Below, one piece after another: positions 22,987-34,559 of a stretch of 64,000 nucleotides of DNA (positions are counted from its first letter, which is position 1; the number at the start of each line of letters is the position of its first letter). The translations under genes were made by a program, and so were the position numbers. The notes below the pieces were generated by a model. That model was not told where the DNA came from and did no database searches. It saw nothing but the letters and a program-made list of their open reading frames with translations. Source of the DNA: Zonotrichia leucophrys gambelii (lineage: Eukaryota; Chordata; Aves; Passeriformes; Passerellidae); NCBI RefSeq assembly GCF_028769735.1, contig NC_088173.1:21640038-21704037 (forward strand), read 5' to 3'.

Positions 22987-25471
22987 TCCATCTCTTCTTC
23001 CTCTTGTATTAGCCTTCATCAGATATCGCTTTAAAATTTGGTTGCTGTTTTTTTTCCTATTGTTTTAAGTGTTTCTAGTTAACCACAAGTCTAATTATAG
23101 AAAGTTAATTGCCCACATACCTCTTCAACCACTATTAATCTTAGACCTCTACCAATTTATTTTTGTCAGATTATGTTTAAGCTATATTAAGTTAAAAAAA
23201 GAGGATGAAGTTAAAAAAAGTAAGGTGCGAATTAAGGAAAGCATTAGGAACTCCATGAAATGTTTATTTAATGGCTCAAGTTGTGTTACAGAATCACATT
23301 TTTTCTCCCTTTAAGTAAAGTAATAATTCATTTTTTATAAAGACATTCTGTGGGAAACATATCCCTCATTTTTATTTCTAAGAAAAGCAATTGGCTTTAG
23401 CAGTATTCTTCCGATTGAGCCTGGGGTATCACTTATGGCATAGATTCTGAATAAGTGCAGTGATTATTGAAGCATCCAAAAGGGTGTACTTCTGATTATC
23501 TGAAAAGATATATGAAAACAAATATTCTCCAGAGGTTCTTTGAAGAAAAAGGTTTATTCTAGTCCTGTAGCACTGCAGAGCTTCAACTGTAAAGCTTTTA
23601 GCTATTTTAAACGTTTTCAGAAATTGTTATGATTATTCCTTAATGTGGAAATCCTTCAGATGGTCATACATGGCATAAAGTGATTAAAAATATCGGTCAG
23701 GCATCCGCCATCTGCTGTCTAGTTTAACACTTAAAAGTAATGAATGTTTGCTGCTCACAGCAGTCACAGTATGGCCTCAGAGTGTAGGCACACACAGTCA
23801 CATTTAAATCTTCTGTAGGGGACAAAATGCCAAGCAAGCTTGCTGGTGTTGAAGGAAATGTTGGGAACAGGAGCAACCAAAAAATGTGTGACTATTGCTG
23901 ATGAAACTAATTTGGTTCAGGAAATGTTTCCACCATGAGAAACTTTTCCAGCTGTGAGAGGATGAATGCAGCATCTCTCTTATCCACAACTAGACTAATT
24001 TAAAGTATATTCCATGGAATTTGACAGCATCCAATGTTAGTTTTGAGACTAATTCACAGCTTTGACTTCAATTAACAATATGCTCTTGCTATTTTCTTTG
24101 TGCAGGACTCAGTTCTACTCCAAATTAACAACTCTATTTGAAGAGTTTCTTTCAGTTGCATGGCATGCATCTTTTGGGAATGCCTGTATTTTAAATTGTT
24201 ACAGTTTCCTGGTTTTATTTTTACAGAGAACTTTTCTGCATTCTTAAGTGCTTCATTTTCAGACTGTTATGTTTATTCATTGATGTTCTTTATCTCCCTT
24301 GCTGAATCACTGTTGCACTTTTACTGTCTAATGTGCATCAAGTTCTCACTCATTTATCTCATCGTAATGAAAATTTGGGACTGTGATATTGTACTGATAC
24401 AAATCAATCTGCTCCTACTCTGCACACACTGGCATTAATTGATTGGTTTGGCATTTATTTAATTGCTTAAGTTATACTGTTATGACAGATCTTATGAAGT
24501 GGTAGTAGCCTTAAACAAACCTGTTAGGAAAAGAATTTCATTCTGGGGAAAAAAAAACAGTCATGAAAAAAATCCCACTCACATATATTCAAAGATGTTT
24601 TATATTGTGACATTCCAAAAATATGAATCAAAAGCCTGCTCACTGCAATTGGCTGTGCAATTGGTTAAGTCATATTAGTTAAGTAGTTGTCCCATGACAA
24701 CTTTGTATATCTTTAATTCAGTGAGGACTTTTTGGGCTTTATTTCAGGCAGTTATTTATTGAGTACAATAATTTTTATTTGAAATTTGCTTTTGCTGTTT
24801 CTCATGATATAATCCATTTTAAAGTACAAATGATAGAGTTTATCTTACAGATGAAAGAAAAAAATAACCTATCATCTATTTTTAGCCAAGAATGAATAAA
24901 CAATCTGCATTTTCCATGAGACTTGCACTAGGCCAGGAGGGTTGAAGTGAAGTGTAAGGGATGGGGTGAAGACAAACAAAGGCATGACAAAGATTATCAT
25001 TGTTTTCAATGGAAAAGATGCTTGGAGCCTGGGATTAGAGAGGGACCTAGCTAAGAGGACAACTACTGAAGCTACACAGAAATACTGTCTGGTTGTATAT
25101 AATAAAATACTGATACGTGTAGGAAGTCTTGTGTGTAGGACAGTGCAGACTCATAGCTCAGGAACCATTATGGAATGGGGATCAGTTCAGTCAAATGTGA
25201 TGGGCTGTTAGTTCTTGTGTGCTGTGCTTATGCTAGAGTATGCTTATTTCCAGAGTTTGTTACTTCAAAAGAATTGTTATATCGCAATGAGCAAAAATTC
25301 CAGGATGCTCAGCTTTACATAGCAAGATATCTGGCAATTAATATGACATGGAAAACATACATGCTTTGGAAAATCACTTTAGCCTTCTGTGATAGTGTAT
25401 GCTCTTCAAACCAAAAATCAGCAGAAGAATGTTTATAAGTAGGTATCTCTTGGTGGGAGAAACTGTCAGGA
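22987..25471. other. Unassigned non-coding DNA
   Basis: No gene was recognised. Short frames near 24062-24438 and 24966-25438 lack coding character or splice context. The stretch ends at the poly(A) signal of the exon candidate just to the right. Confidence 0.45.
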
Positions 25472-25477
25472 TTTATT
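25472..25477 (-). terminator. Candidate poly(A) signal AATAAA for the exon at 25502-25792
   Basis: The minus strand has a perfect AATAAA about 25 nt beyond the TGA stop of the candidate terminal exon. It would give a very short 3' untranslated region. In AT-rich DNA the hexamer is common, so the position is suggestive only. Confidence 0.4.
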
Positions 25478-25501
25478 CTAATAATTAACTAAGAGGAAAG
25501 C

Positions 25502-25792
25502 TCAAGCAAAAAATGATTGAATATTTTGTGCAAGGTGGATAGCTCTAAGTAATGCATTCCTCTGCATTCCTGGAGCAGAGGAACCATATTTCTCAACAGC
25601 AGCTTGAAGCCTGGTATGTGAAATAGTTGGTGGTCTAATGATGCTCACAACAAAAGCCTTGCTCACTATTGATGTACCTATTCCTTCAGATGAGAATCCA
25701 TTTTTTCCAGTGCTCCCCAGTAGCTTTGCACCACCTACAGTTAGGGAGCAAGCACTTTTCAGCAGTTCTTCCCATTTTGTAGGGCTTCTTCT
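25502..25792 (-). CDS. Candidate 3'-terminal coding exon of an unidentified gene
   Basis: On the minus strand a strong splice-acceptor pattern, TTTATATTTTCTCTTTCTTTCAG, ends at 25793. It is followed by 96 open codons and a TGA at 25502-25504. The frame begins RRSPTKWEELLKSACS and ends LLRAIHLAQNIQSFFA. The composition is balanced, with charged, polar and small residues, unlike the Phe/Ile/Leu-rich chance frames elsewhere, and the C-terminal half looks helical. The exon would start in phase 0. An AATAAA lies about 25 nt past the stop. I do not recognise the protein, and preceding exons would have to lie at higher coordinates. It could instead be a fragment of a retrocopy. Confidence concerns a real exon, not a function. 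Confidence 0.45.
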   Translation of the reverse strand, partial: RRSPTKWEELLKSACSLTVGGAKLLGSTGKNGFSSEGIGTSIVSKAFVVSIIRPPTISHTRLQAAVEKYGSSAPGMQRNALLRAIHLAQNIQSFFA

Positions 25793-27956
25793 CTGAAAGA
25801 AAGAGAAAATATAAAAGTTGATTCCCAATTTTAATGTTTTGAGTTCTGAAAGACTAAACCCCTAAAGGGATTTCAGGTATGTACTCAATATATTATGGGA
25901 AAAAAATAGCTCTGTTCTCATATGTGTGTAGGGAGTCTGTGTAGGGAAAGCAGAGAATGAATCTAGTCTTACCAACAGGAGTGATTGTACTGCCTGCATC
26001 TAAATATACAGACCAAAAAGGCTACACTTTCTCAGATAAATCTTAAGATGTCAATTTTCTACAGTATCTCAAACATTTCTATGCTCCCCAGAATAGGAGC
26101 AAATTACAACACTTCATTTTTTTTATATGACTGAGACTAGGAACACGTGATGCATAACTCTAGACTTCGTTGCACTCAGAGGAAAGATAATAATGCAGTA
26201 AGTTAAGCTTTGTCTCTCATGTCTGTACCCTCAGACATCTTGTATATCAAAGGCTTCTGGGAGATCTAAAGACACAAAAATGAGTCCTGCCTTCTTGATG
26301 ATTTGAAAAAACAATTGAAGTGTGAGACTACTACTAATGCTGTAGGTTACTGCATTGGAAATCTGGATGTATATAGGTAAAAAGGTCTCAGAATGTCATA
26401 GTATAGCCAAAAATATAGAAATGCAATCTTTATCTTGTTGATAGCTTTCTTAAAAGAAGGTTAAAGTGAAATTATTGATATGAGGAGACTCACTGTGGTA
26501 GCAGGAGGCAAAAAAATCATTCTTTTGTGAATAAATGCTACCTTCTTTAAGCATGACTGTGTCAATTTAACAAACTCAGAAATTCCCCTTAGGATTCAAT
26601 GTGTATGCAATTCTGCTTTTGGGTATCTGACTTCCTAAATTACTACCTCTTTCATTCTTTCCTTCCTTCTTCCCTCCCTCCCTGTCTCCTTACTTTCTGA
26701 TCATTTTTCAATTTTTTTCATGGTATTAGCATACTTTCATACCTCTGCTGGTTATGAGTAAAGATTTCTTTGACATGTCAAAGGAGAAATGAGCTCAAGT
26801 TCTTTAAACAAATGCCACAGGAATGGAAGTGATTTACTCTTTGGCTCTTGTTTATGTACATTTGCTTTAACTGTAGAGTAAAATTTATTTAGACTGGTTT
26901 CTTCCACTCTCTCAAGAAGAATAATGCTCATATAGGGTGACATTTAGAAATTGTAGCATACCATAACACATTGATTCAAAATAATTACAAAACTTTCATT
27001 GCAAGTACATATTAACCTGTTAAACAGGAAATTATGCAAATGTTTGCAAATAAGGCTATAGATCTGATTATTTTATGTACTTCTATTATACTATATTTTA
27101 AGCAACCACACATTCTAGAGAGTTGCAAGACACTTTTGGTGGATTTTATCTTATTTTGATGCTGAAAGTGGAAAAATATTTACCTCATTTATTTTTTTGC
27201 TTTTTCCTCCGCGGGGTTCAATGAATTTGTATTATGGCAGAGGCTTGTGTGACATCAACGTTAAAAAAACACTTCCTTTTGCACATCTGTTTTCCAAAAA
27301 GTAAACTAGCAATTTTCTAGGTGTATTCACTATCAAGCCACAAAATATAAATCTTAAATATAAGATTCATTTTTGTGTTATAAAATGCATATTCATAGAA
27401 TTATGTGTCAAAATGATAAATCCCAAATGACACATGCCTTCTGTACTCTGCAGTAAAAGTGTTTCTGGTTTAAATCCAAGTGGGAGGTGAAGGAGGCATT
27501 TGTAGATTTTTCAAATCAGTTCCTGGTTTCACGATGACTACATCTTCAATTTCAATTTTGAAATGACTGTTGCATTGCTATCTCTCTACACAGAACACTT
27601 CTGCAACAACAGGAAGCAAGCTGAATTCAGCAATCAGATAGCTTGTTCTCTTATCAACAAAGCAGATTTCATTATGAGGCATCCCTGTTTATCTAATTTC
27701 TTTCTGTACATGCTGTCTGAATGCAGTGTCAACCTCCTCTAGCTTAGTATGTCTACAACTGCCTGTGGATAAATGCTCTTCACAAGTAACAACTATTTTA
27801 TACCTACATATATAGGAGTGTGAGTGTATATAATGTGTGTGTGTGGATATATATATGTATATATAAAAATATACTAAACACGTTCATAGATATATACATC
27901 TATGAATATATATGAACTTCTGATCATCCCCTCTTTTAAAGCCATGAGAAGTAAAA
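25793..27956. other. Unassigned DNA, with a pyrimidine tract and TA/TG repeat
   Basis: If the exon at 25502-25792 is real, this is intron sequence on the minus strand. A TTCC/TCCC pyrimidine tract lies at 26650-26695 and a TA/TG-rich stretch at 27805-27914. The minus-strand frame at 26752-26943 has a somewhat coding-like composition but ends in a stop before any usable donor, so it is not called. Confidence 0.4.
27805..27914 (+). repeat. Imperfect (TA)n/(TG)n low-complexity repeat
   Basis: Alternating TATA, TGTG and GGATATATATATG blocks. Typical of slippage-prone dinucleotide DNA. It lies immediately upstream of the 156-bp duplicated segment. Confidence 0.8.
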
Positions 27957-28112
27957 GGAAATAAAATTGATCTATTTAGGGAAAGCAAGGCAGTCAAATT
28001 TCAAGTAGAACACATTATTCTGAACATTTTATCTAAGAGTTAAACTCCAGCAAAGGCATAATGAATCCCCCTGTGTATTACAAGGAAGGTTTTGGCTAAT
28101 CAGACAGAAGAA
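27957..28112 (+). repeat. Copy A of a 156-bp near-identical direct duplication
   Basis: The segment from GGAAATAAAATTGATCT to AATCAGACAGAAGAA recurs at 31820-31975 with no indels and five substitutions (151/156 identical). Four of the five lie in an eight-base patch at 28007-28014. Flanks diverge abruptly. No known element termini, tails or coding frames were recognised. Confidence 0.95.
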
Positions 28113-31100
28113 GGTGAGAAGTAAGAAAAATGAAGTCATATGGAAGAATCATAATATAAGGGTATAAACTTTATTGTGACTGAAGTTTTACATCCTTCTA
28201 ACTAACAAGAATCAGGATGGCAAGTTCTTTTACCTCCAAGCTTCCTTCCCCCGACCCACCACTCACATTCTCCAGCCAGGCTGTGGCTAGGGCTGTACAG
28301 GAGACGGCTCTCAGAGAAGGCAGGCCAGTATCTCAGTATTTTTATGATTCAAATCTTTTCCATGGTGATATATTGGGTCCCTGGGTCATTCAGTGGCACA
28401 TGAAAAATGGAGTTTATGTTGTTTTCTCAAAACACCTTGGAGATCCAAATATATTGTAAGACTAGTATACCCTGCCCTGAAGAAAGACTATGAGCATAGT
28501 TTGTGTTGCTTATCATGATTAAGTTTGCACAATATTTCTAAAGATGTGGCTAATTGAAATAAAATTTTTTTATGGTGAGTGCCTCAGTTTAAAGGGATTT
28601 TTTTCCTTGAATGTAAGTTTGAGTTTTCTGTGGGATTTCTTCCCCCAACAGTTATTCACAGCCTAGGAAAATGGACTTGGCATGCAGCGTGAGAGGTGCA
28701 AGGCAAGGTCACTGCTCTGATCCAGGAGGGCAGCAGCTTTAAGGGTGACAGACAAGCACAGACTTGTCTGTTCCTGGACTTGTATGGTACCTCACCTTTT
28801 CATCAAGTTTCTTTCTTGTATATGTACTAGTAATGTTTTGTTGGTGCTTTTCACAACATTCTCAATGAGGCACTTGAACCTTAGTGAAGGGGAGAAATTG
28901 TCATTTTTCCCACTTTAAAAAAAAGGCAAAGAATTTTCCCTAGTGTAATACAAACCTTGGAAATGCATTGGGGATTTCAAACTAGAATTTCCATCCTCAG
29001 TGATTTTATAATTCTGGGTTATTAAACAGTCCATATTTTCAAAGTCATTCCGAGAGAACTGTTTTTAAGGATTAAAAGACAGAGAATTATTTCTAGGATT
29101 TAAAACTATTTACTCTTGTTATTTAAAAATGAGAAATTAAGGTCTTAAAAATGAGAAATTAATTTTATCTGTCACAGCTACCATTAGATGTAAGAGAGTA
29201 TTGTTACTGTTATGTCAATATATTTTAAGCCAAATTTTCAACAGGAACCTGTCATGCTGTCTTGTACCCTAACAATAATTCTGCTAAATTGCAAATGTTT
29301 GAGTCAAGAATGAAGAAAACCACAGATCAGAACCTTCTTATCTAGAAGTTACAACTGATATTTTTTCCCTGTTATCTGTAAGGTAGCAGTAAATTTCTTT
29401 AACAAATGGATGCCCTTGCTATTTTGAAAGGTGTAATTTGAAATAATTGGATTGCTCAAATTCAGTAGTTAAACTCCTTTTACTTGAGTTTGGCTGAAAC
29501 AGTGTGTGTTTGAACACATAAACCTTCCTCTTTCATCTACCTGTATTTTGAAGCTCCTGTAATTGTACTTTCTTCCATTAAATATATTACTACACTTCTC
29601 TTTCAAAACAACAGCCAAAGATCATTTCAGCAGGCTCTTTAGCTACTGGTTTAGGCAGATGTATGTTCCCTTTCCTGTGACTTGCAGACAATCATTCAAC
29701 AGCCACTTGTTTCTGTAAAGGAGCTCAAAGACCTTTTACAGCAATATTGGATGGAGAGCAGCAGTTATTCCCAATGGCTTGGATGTAATTTCTGGCCTGA
29801 GAAAAAGAGAACAGTGTAATGTGAAACTCCTAAAAGAAAGCTGGTGAATGTATATTACTATTACTGTACTAATGGAGTATGCTAATATTATTCATAGATA
29901 TTAATGTGATAGGGTGTTACACAGAGTTAGCCCCCAAAAGATGTAGGAGGAAATTTTAATGGCTCCTGCAGAATCAAGTATTTCAGGCAAAGTGAGCTCG
30001 TTCAAGACAAAATTATTGACTTTCTCATTATGGTTTCATCACGTGGGATAGCTGGTTTGTAAATTAATTGTAGGTATGGCAAACTTAACCGCTTGTTTTA
30101 AGGGGCCTAAAAAAGGGCTGTGTGTGTTTACTGACATGAAGGATTTTTTCCATTAGAGTGCTTGGTAAAAAAATGTTGATTAAACCATGATTTCTATTTC
30201 AGTGTAGCAGTACAGATAGGTGTTTGGGTTTTTTGTTGTTGAAGTTTGTGCTTCCTTAACAATATTCTGTAAGGGTAATCTTTCACCTTAACACCTGTTA
30301 CATGCAAGATTTCCTTTGACAGCCACTACAGGGATCCTTCCAAATGTGCAATGTCTCTTATTAGAACACCAGGAAATTTCTAGGGCTGCCTTTGCTACAC
30401 TAAATTAAGGCATACTTTTACTCACAGCTATTGTGTGTATCCCTTCTGTTTAGGAACCAAATTTTATCAGAAGCAGTAGCTCTTCTATGCATGCATCAGG
30501 TGTAGATCATGTATAACCTGTGAGAATCAGCAAATATCCCTGAGGCATGCATCAGTCAGGTGCATGAAACACAAAAGTGGCTTTAGATATTTGTAGCTGT
30601 GGTTTTTGTTCAGGTGTCTGGTTGATTTTTTAACACAAGGTTAGAATTACTTTGCCTTTCATTTAGTCCTAATTCTAGCTAGCAACATGTTGCCTTTCAA
30701 ATCTCTCCTGGCATTTTGATATTTTTTTCAATATCAAAGCAAGTCTAGATAAAAAACCAAAACAAAACAAAAAACCAAAACAAACAAAACCCCCAAAACA
30801 AAACAAAATCCTCATAGATTTTATTGTTTTATAAAATGTATTTTCTCAAGTTTAACTTACATATTCATCAAAAATAAGAAAATGTTTTACCTTATTAGAG
30901 ATTACTTACCTATCAAAGAAGATGTTTAAAACACACAAGGGAATATATTTTGCCCTAGTGAAACAGAAGTGACTTTTTAGGAGCAGTTTATTGATTTAAA
31001 CAGTTGAGTAGCCATAATTGTCTAGAAAGTATGACATCATAAAATGTATTATGTCTGCACAGAAAAGCAATTGCACTGGAATCTCTGAACTGGTAAAGAG

Positions 31101-31819
31101 AGTTCCTTAGAAATAATAGACTCTTTTCCACAAAACTCTGGTTCTCCTGATTAATTTTGCTGCTTTCTACATATTATTGTTGCTGCTTCAGAGATATGAA
31201 TTACCAGGACTTCATAGCAGATAGAATCTAGATTTTTATAGCTTCTAATCAAAAATTTCTGTCTTCTGCAGTCTTCTGTGGCTATGCATAATAAATGCTG
31301 AATTCAGTATATAAAGCTTCAAAATGATGCTTAACAACAGTAACTTGAATTCATTAGTGTTAAGTAAGCATTTGAAAATATAATAAATATACTTGCAAAC
31401 TTCTCAGCATTCCTAAATGGTTTTATGTAAGTATAGTTAATATTGTTGCTCATTGGGATATGGTGTTAATAGCAATGAACATATCTTGCAAGATAAGTTG
31501 GTGCAGAAATTGTATTTTCTGCCTCCAGAAATGGTAGCAGAGTGTTTCTTTTAAGAATAGGCTTTTCTGAGCTAAGGATGCATGAAAGCTATGAATTCTC
31601 AGAAAGTGGATCATGTCAGTATAATCCTTTCCTGAATTCTCCTGTCCTCTTTATAGATCTTAGAGATGAAAAAGATTAAAAGCAGGATGATAGTTTCACA
31701 ATTTTTTACTTAGTACATCTTTTACTTACTCTTTTTTTTTTTTTAACCTTGAAAATGTGTCTAAAAAGTAAAATAATAGATTTATCTATAGCTGAAGCTA
31801 TTCTTAATTATACTGACCT
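28113..31819. other. Unassigned DNA between duplicated segments
   Basis: No gene was assigned. The plus-strand frame at 28217-28459 starts in a GC-richer patch (28230-28330) and is hydrophilic, but has no splice or family support. A local imperfect repeat of AAAAATGAGAAATTAA occurs at 29113-29165, and a CAAAA-rich tract at 30751-30808. About 29610-29790 is less AT-rich and could be conserved non-coding DNA. Confidence 0.4.
30751..30808 (+). repeat. A/C-rich simple repeat (CAAAA)n
   Basis: Imperfect AAACCAAAACAAAACAAAA-type run with a short C5 interruption. No associated element was recognised. Confidence 0.85.
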
Positions 31820-31975
31820 GGAAATAAAATTGATCTGTTTAGGGAAAGCAAGGCAGTCAAATTTCAAGTTGAAGAGTTTATTCTGAACATTTTATCTAAG
31901 AGTTAAACTCCAGCAAAGGCATAATGAATCCCCCTGTGTATTACAAGGAAGGTTTTGGCTAATCAGACAGAAGAA
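31820..31975 (+). repeat. Copy B of the 156-bp direct duplication
   Basis: Partner of 27957-28112 at a constant offset of 3863 bp, in the same orientation. The last about 98 bp are identical between the copies. Confidence 0.95.
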
Positions 31976-34476
31976 ACTGATAATAAACTTGTTACTTGAA
32001 TAGTCTGCCTCATATCCTGTATAATTTAGTGTGAGTTATAAAAGAAGCTGGTGAAGGGAAAAAAATCAGGATCAACAATTAATCATTAGTAAATGCAGAT
32101 AAGGGCATAGCAGACAGTGTCTGTCTCTCTTGGGACTGCAGTGTATTGCTTTCCTTTTATTCCACTGCTGATGGCATAAACTTCATCAGTGTTTACTCAT
32201 CCACTGGAGAAATGCACTTGTTTTTCATAGGTCATAATGACCTTTAAGAGTTTGATATTCACAATATTCACTGTAGGTCTTAAATGGGTGATCAGAAATG
32301 TATTTAGGGGGAAAGATTTAAGAGAGAGAGGTTCCGTTTAAGTCACATTTCTATATTTGTGGCTAATGTTATGTTCCCTTGGCTGTGAGACTAGAATTGC
32401 ATAAACAGTGCATGCCTTATGTAGTTGATGTTATAGAGAATACAAATTTAATTTAATTTCTGTGTCTCTAAGCAACTCATTCAGGTTTGGGTGAAAGACT
32501 AAGTTTCAAAGGTGATTGGCAACCACAACCAGTTTTCACTTTGTTAACCTGTATGTGTACATTGGACACTTGCAAATTCCAGCATCAAATTCTGCCTTTA
32601 TCCCTGGTTTCCAGTTCTAGTCAGGATTCAACACTTTGCTGTCTTTCCTATATCCGGTTTTAATAACAAAAACAATCAAACACAATATTTATTTTTCAAG
32701 CATTTGATTTTTTTTCAAATGGAATATTTCACATGGAAATTGGAATCTATTTTTTAAACATTCATAGTTGGGTGAAAACCCAGATTAGCTATTCTAAATC
32801 TATTGTAATAGAAGATCTTTATCAGATGAAACCTTACAGGTGAAAAACCCCCAAACATGAGAACCCATATTAAAAGGCAGTCTCGTAATTAATAGCCCTT
32901 AATATTTAACTTGAAGTCTTCTCATATCACTCATATCACAGATAAAGAACCTTCTGTAGCTGGAACCCATTACAGAAAGCTACCAGGTCACCCTCTGTTG
33001 AAAAGATAAATGGTAAAAAGAACAGCCCAAATACAAACCAGTAGTATTGTGTAGGCCTCTGTCACAAGCTCTATGATCTCAAATCACTGTTGAAGTTCCA
33101 CCAGATAATATTTTACACAATACCTTCACAACCCAGCATGGTTTTTTAAATACGTCAGATCAGGCCATGCTGATTACTGTAAGCTTGAGAAAACAAAGAA
33201 ATACAGCATGGAATTTGAGAGGCTTTTTTTGGTTATTTTTTCACTGAAACCAACCAGTGATTGTATGGAACAGAAGGTTCGATGGGTTATATCCAGATTA
33301 TTTCAGGCTTTCTAAGGGACTAAAGTCCATAATGACAAATGCATAAAACAGAGATCAGGGGAAAAAATTAGAACTCTGTTTCTCATCTTTCAGAGGGCTG
33401 CCGTAACCTGTTTTGCTTTATACATTTCTTCTTCACAATGATTTAAGTGGAAATTTATAGAAAGTAGAAAGGTATTTCAACACATAAAAGTATCTTGGCA
33501 CAATTTCTTAATAGACTGTTCAGGAGGAGCTGATCTCAGTTGTGGGGGGTTGAAATATTAAGAACATTCAATTTCTAAGGAATAGCTTAATTTTTTGGTA
33601 GCTTTGTGTCACAGATTTTATACGGATTTATCCATGTAATTCTGTGAATAATTCTGGAATGACAGAATTCAAGTGTATTTAGATAATAAAAAAATTTCAC
33701 ATCAAACATAAAGTGGGACCTTTTTACAATATGAGGGTTTGGGATTTGGTTTTTTTTTTTTCTTTTTAGCATAGAAATGAAATCATGAAAACAAGTCCTA
33801 AGGTCACATTTTTGAAGATATGTATTTGGAGTGAGTTTCTCCTACTTACTAGCTTGTGTTTCGTGTCAGAATGATCACTACAGGTACTTGCATTTCTACC
33901 TTTTCTGCCAAAGGTCACTTCTTCCGCCTTCCTAGCACAAAATTAAGTGAAATGAAGTTTGCCATAGTTCTATTTTTCTTATGTTAGTGAAATTATAAAG
34001 GTTATTACACATTAGGGAAATCAGTGTGCAATACTGTTGTATTCTGACTGTTCTAATTTGTTGCTAAATACGGAAGTTTTCATGCTTGGAGTATAAGTGC
34101 AAGAGTTCACAATGTTTTTAAGACTCTGAAAGAAGGTGATATTATCCCTGTTACTTATTTTTTCTCAGGGCTTGACAAAGGCTTCTGCCACAATGGGTTT
34201 CTCAGCGTGCCTGTTTTTGGGGTGGTGAGGTTTGGAGGTTTTTTAGTTCTATAGAATATACTGGAAAATTCAATTGAAACTACCAGAATTGACAGAAATT
34301 AATAAACCCTTAGTGAAGGTAATCTTTAGTTGACTGGCAGTCTCAGATGTCAGGTGAAGGGTATTGAAGTCTGTGGCTAACTTTGAAAAGTTTTCAGGGA
34401 AAAATTAAGTGAAAATTTAATTTCCCCACAGACACTTTTTATAGTATGACAAGGTTTCTGATATTTCCTTTAATCT

Positions 34477-34559
34477 TAAAACAAAATAAAACAAAAACAC
34501 ACCCCACAAAAAAAAAAAAAAAGAAAACAAAAACAAAACAACAAAACCAAACAAATCCA
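34477..34559 (+). repeat. A-rich simple repeat (CAAAA/A)n
   Basis: Runs of CAAAA and a poly-A core of about 15 nt. Third such tract in the window. May be a decayed tail; no element body was recognised. Confidence 0.85.

Noticed and set aside
26752..26943. Minus-strand frame near the exon candidate at 25.5 kb
   Set aside because: A stop codon precedes the only donor-like site (CAGAG|GTATGA), so it cannot join the downstream exon in frame.
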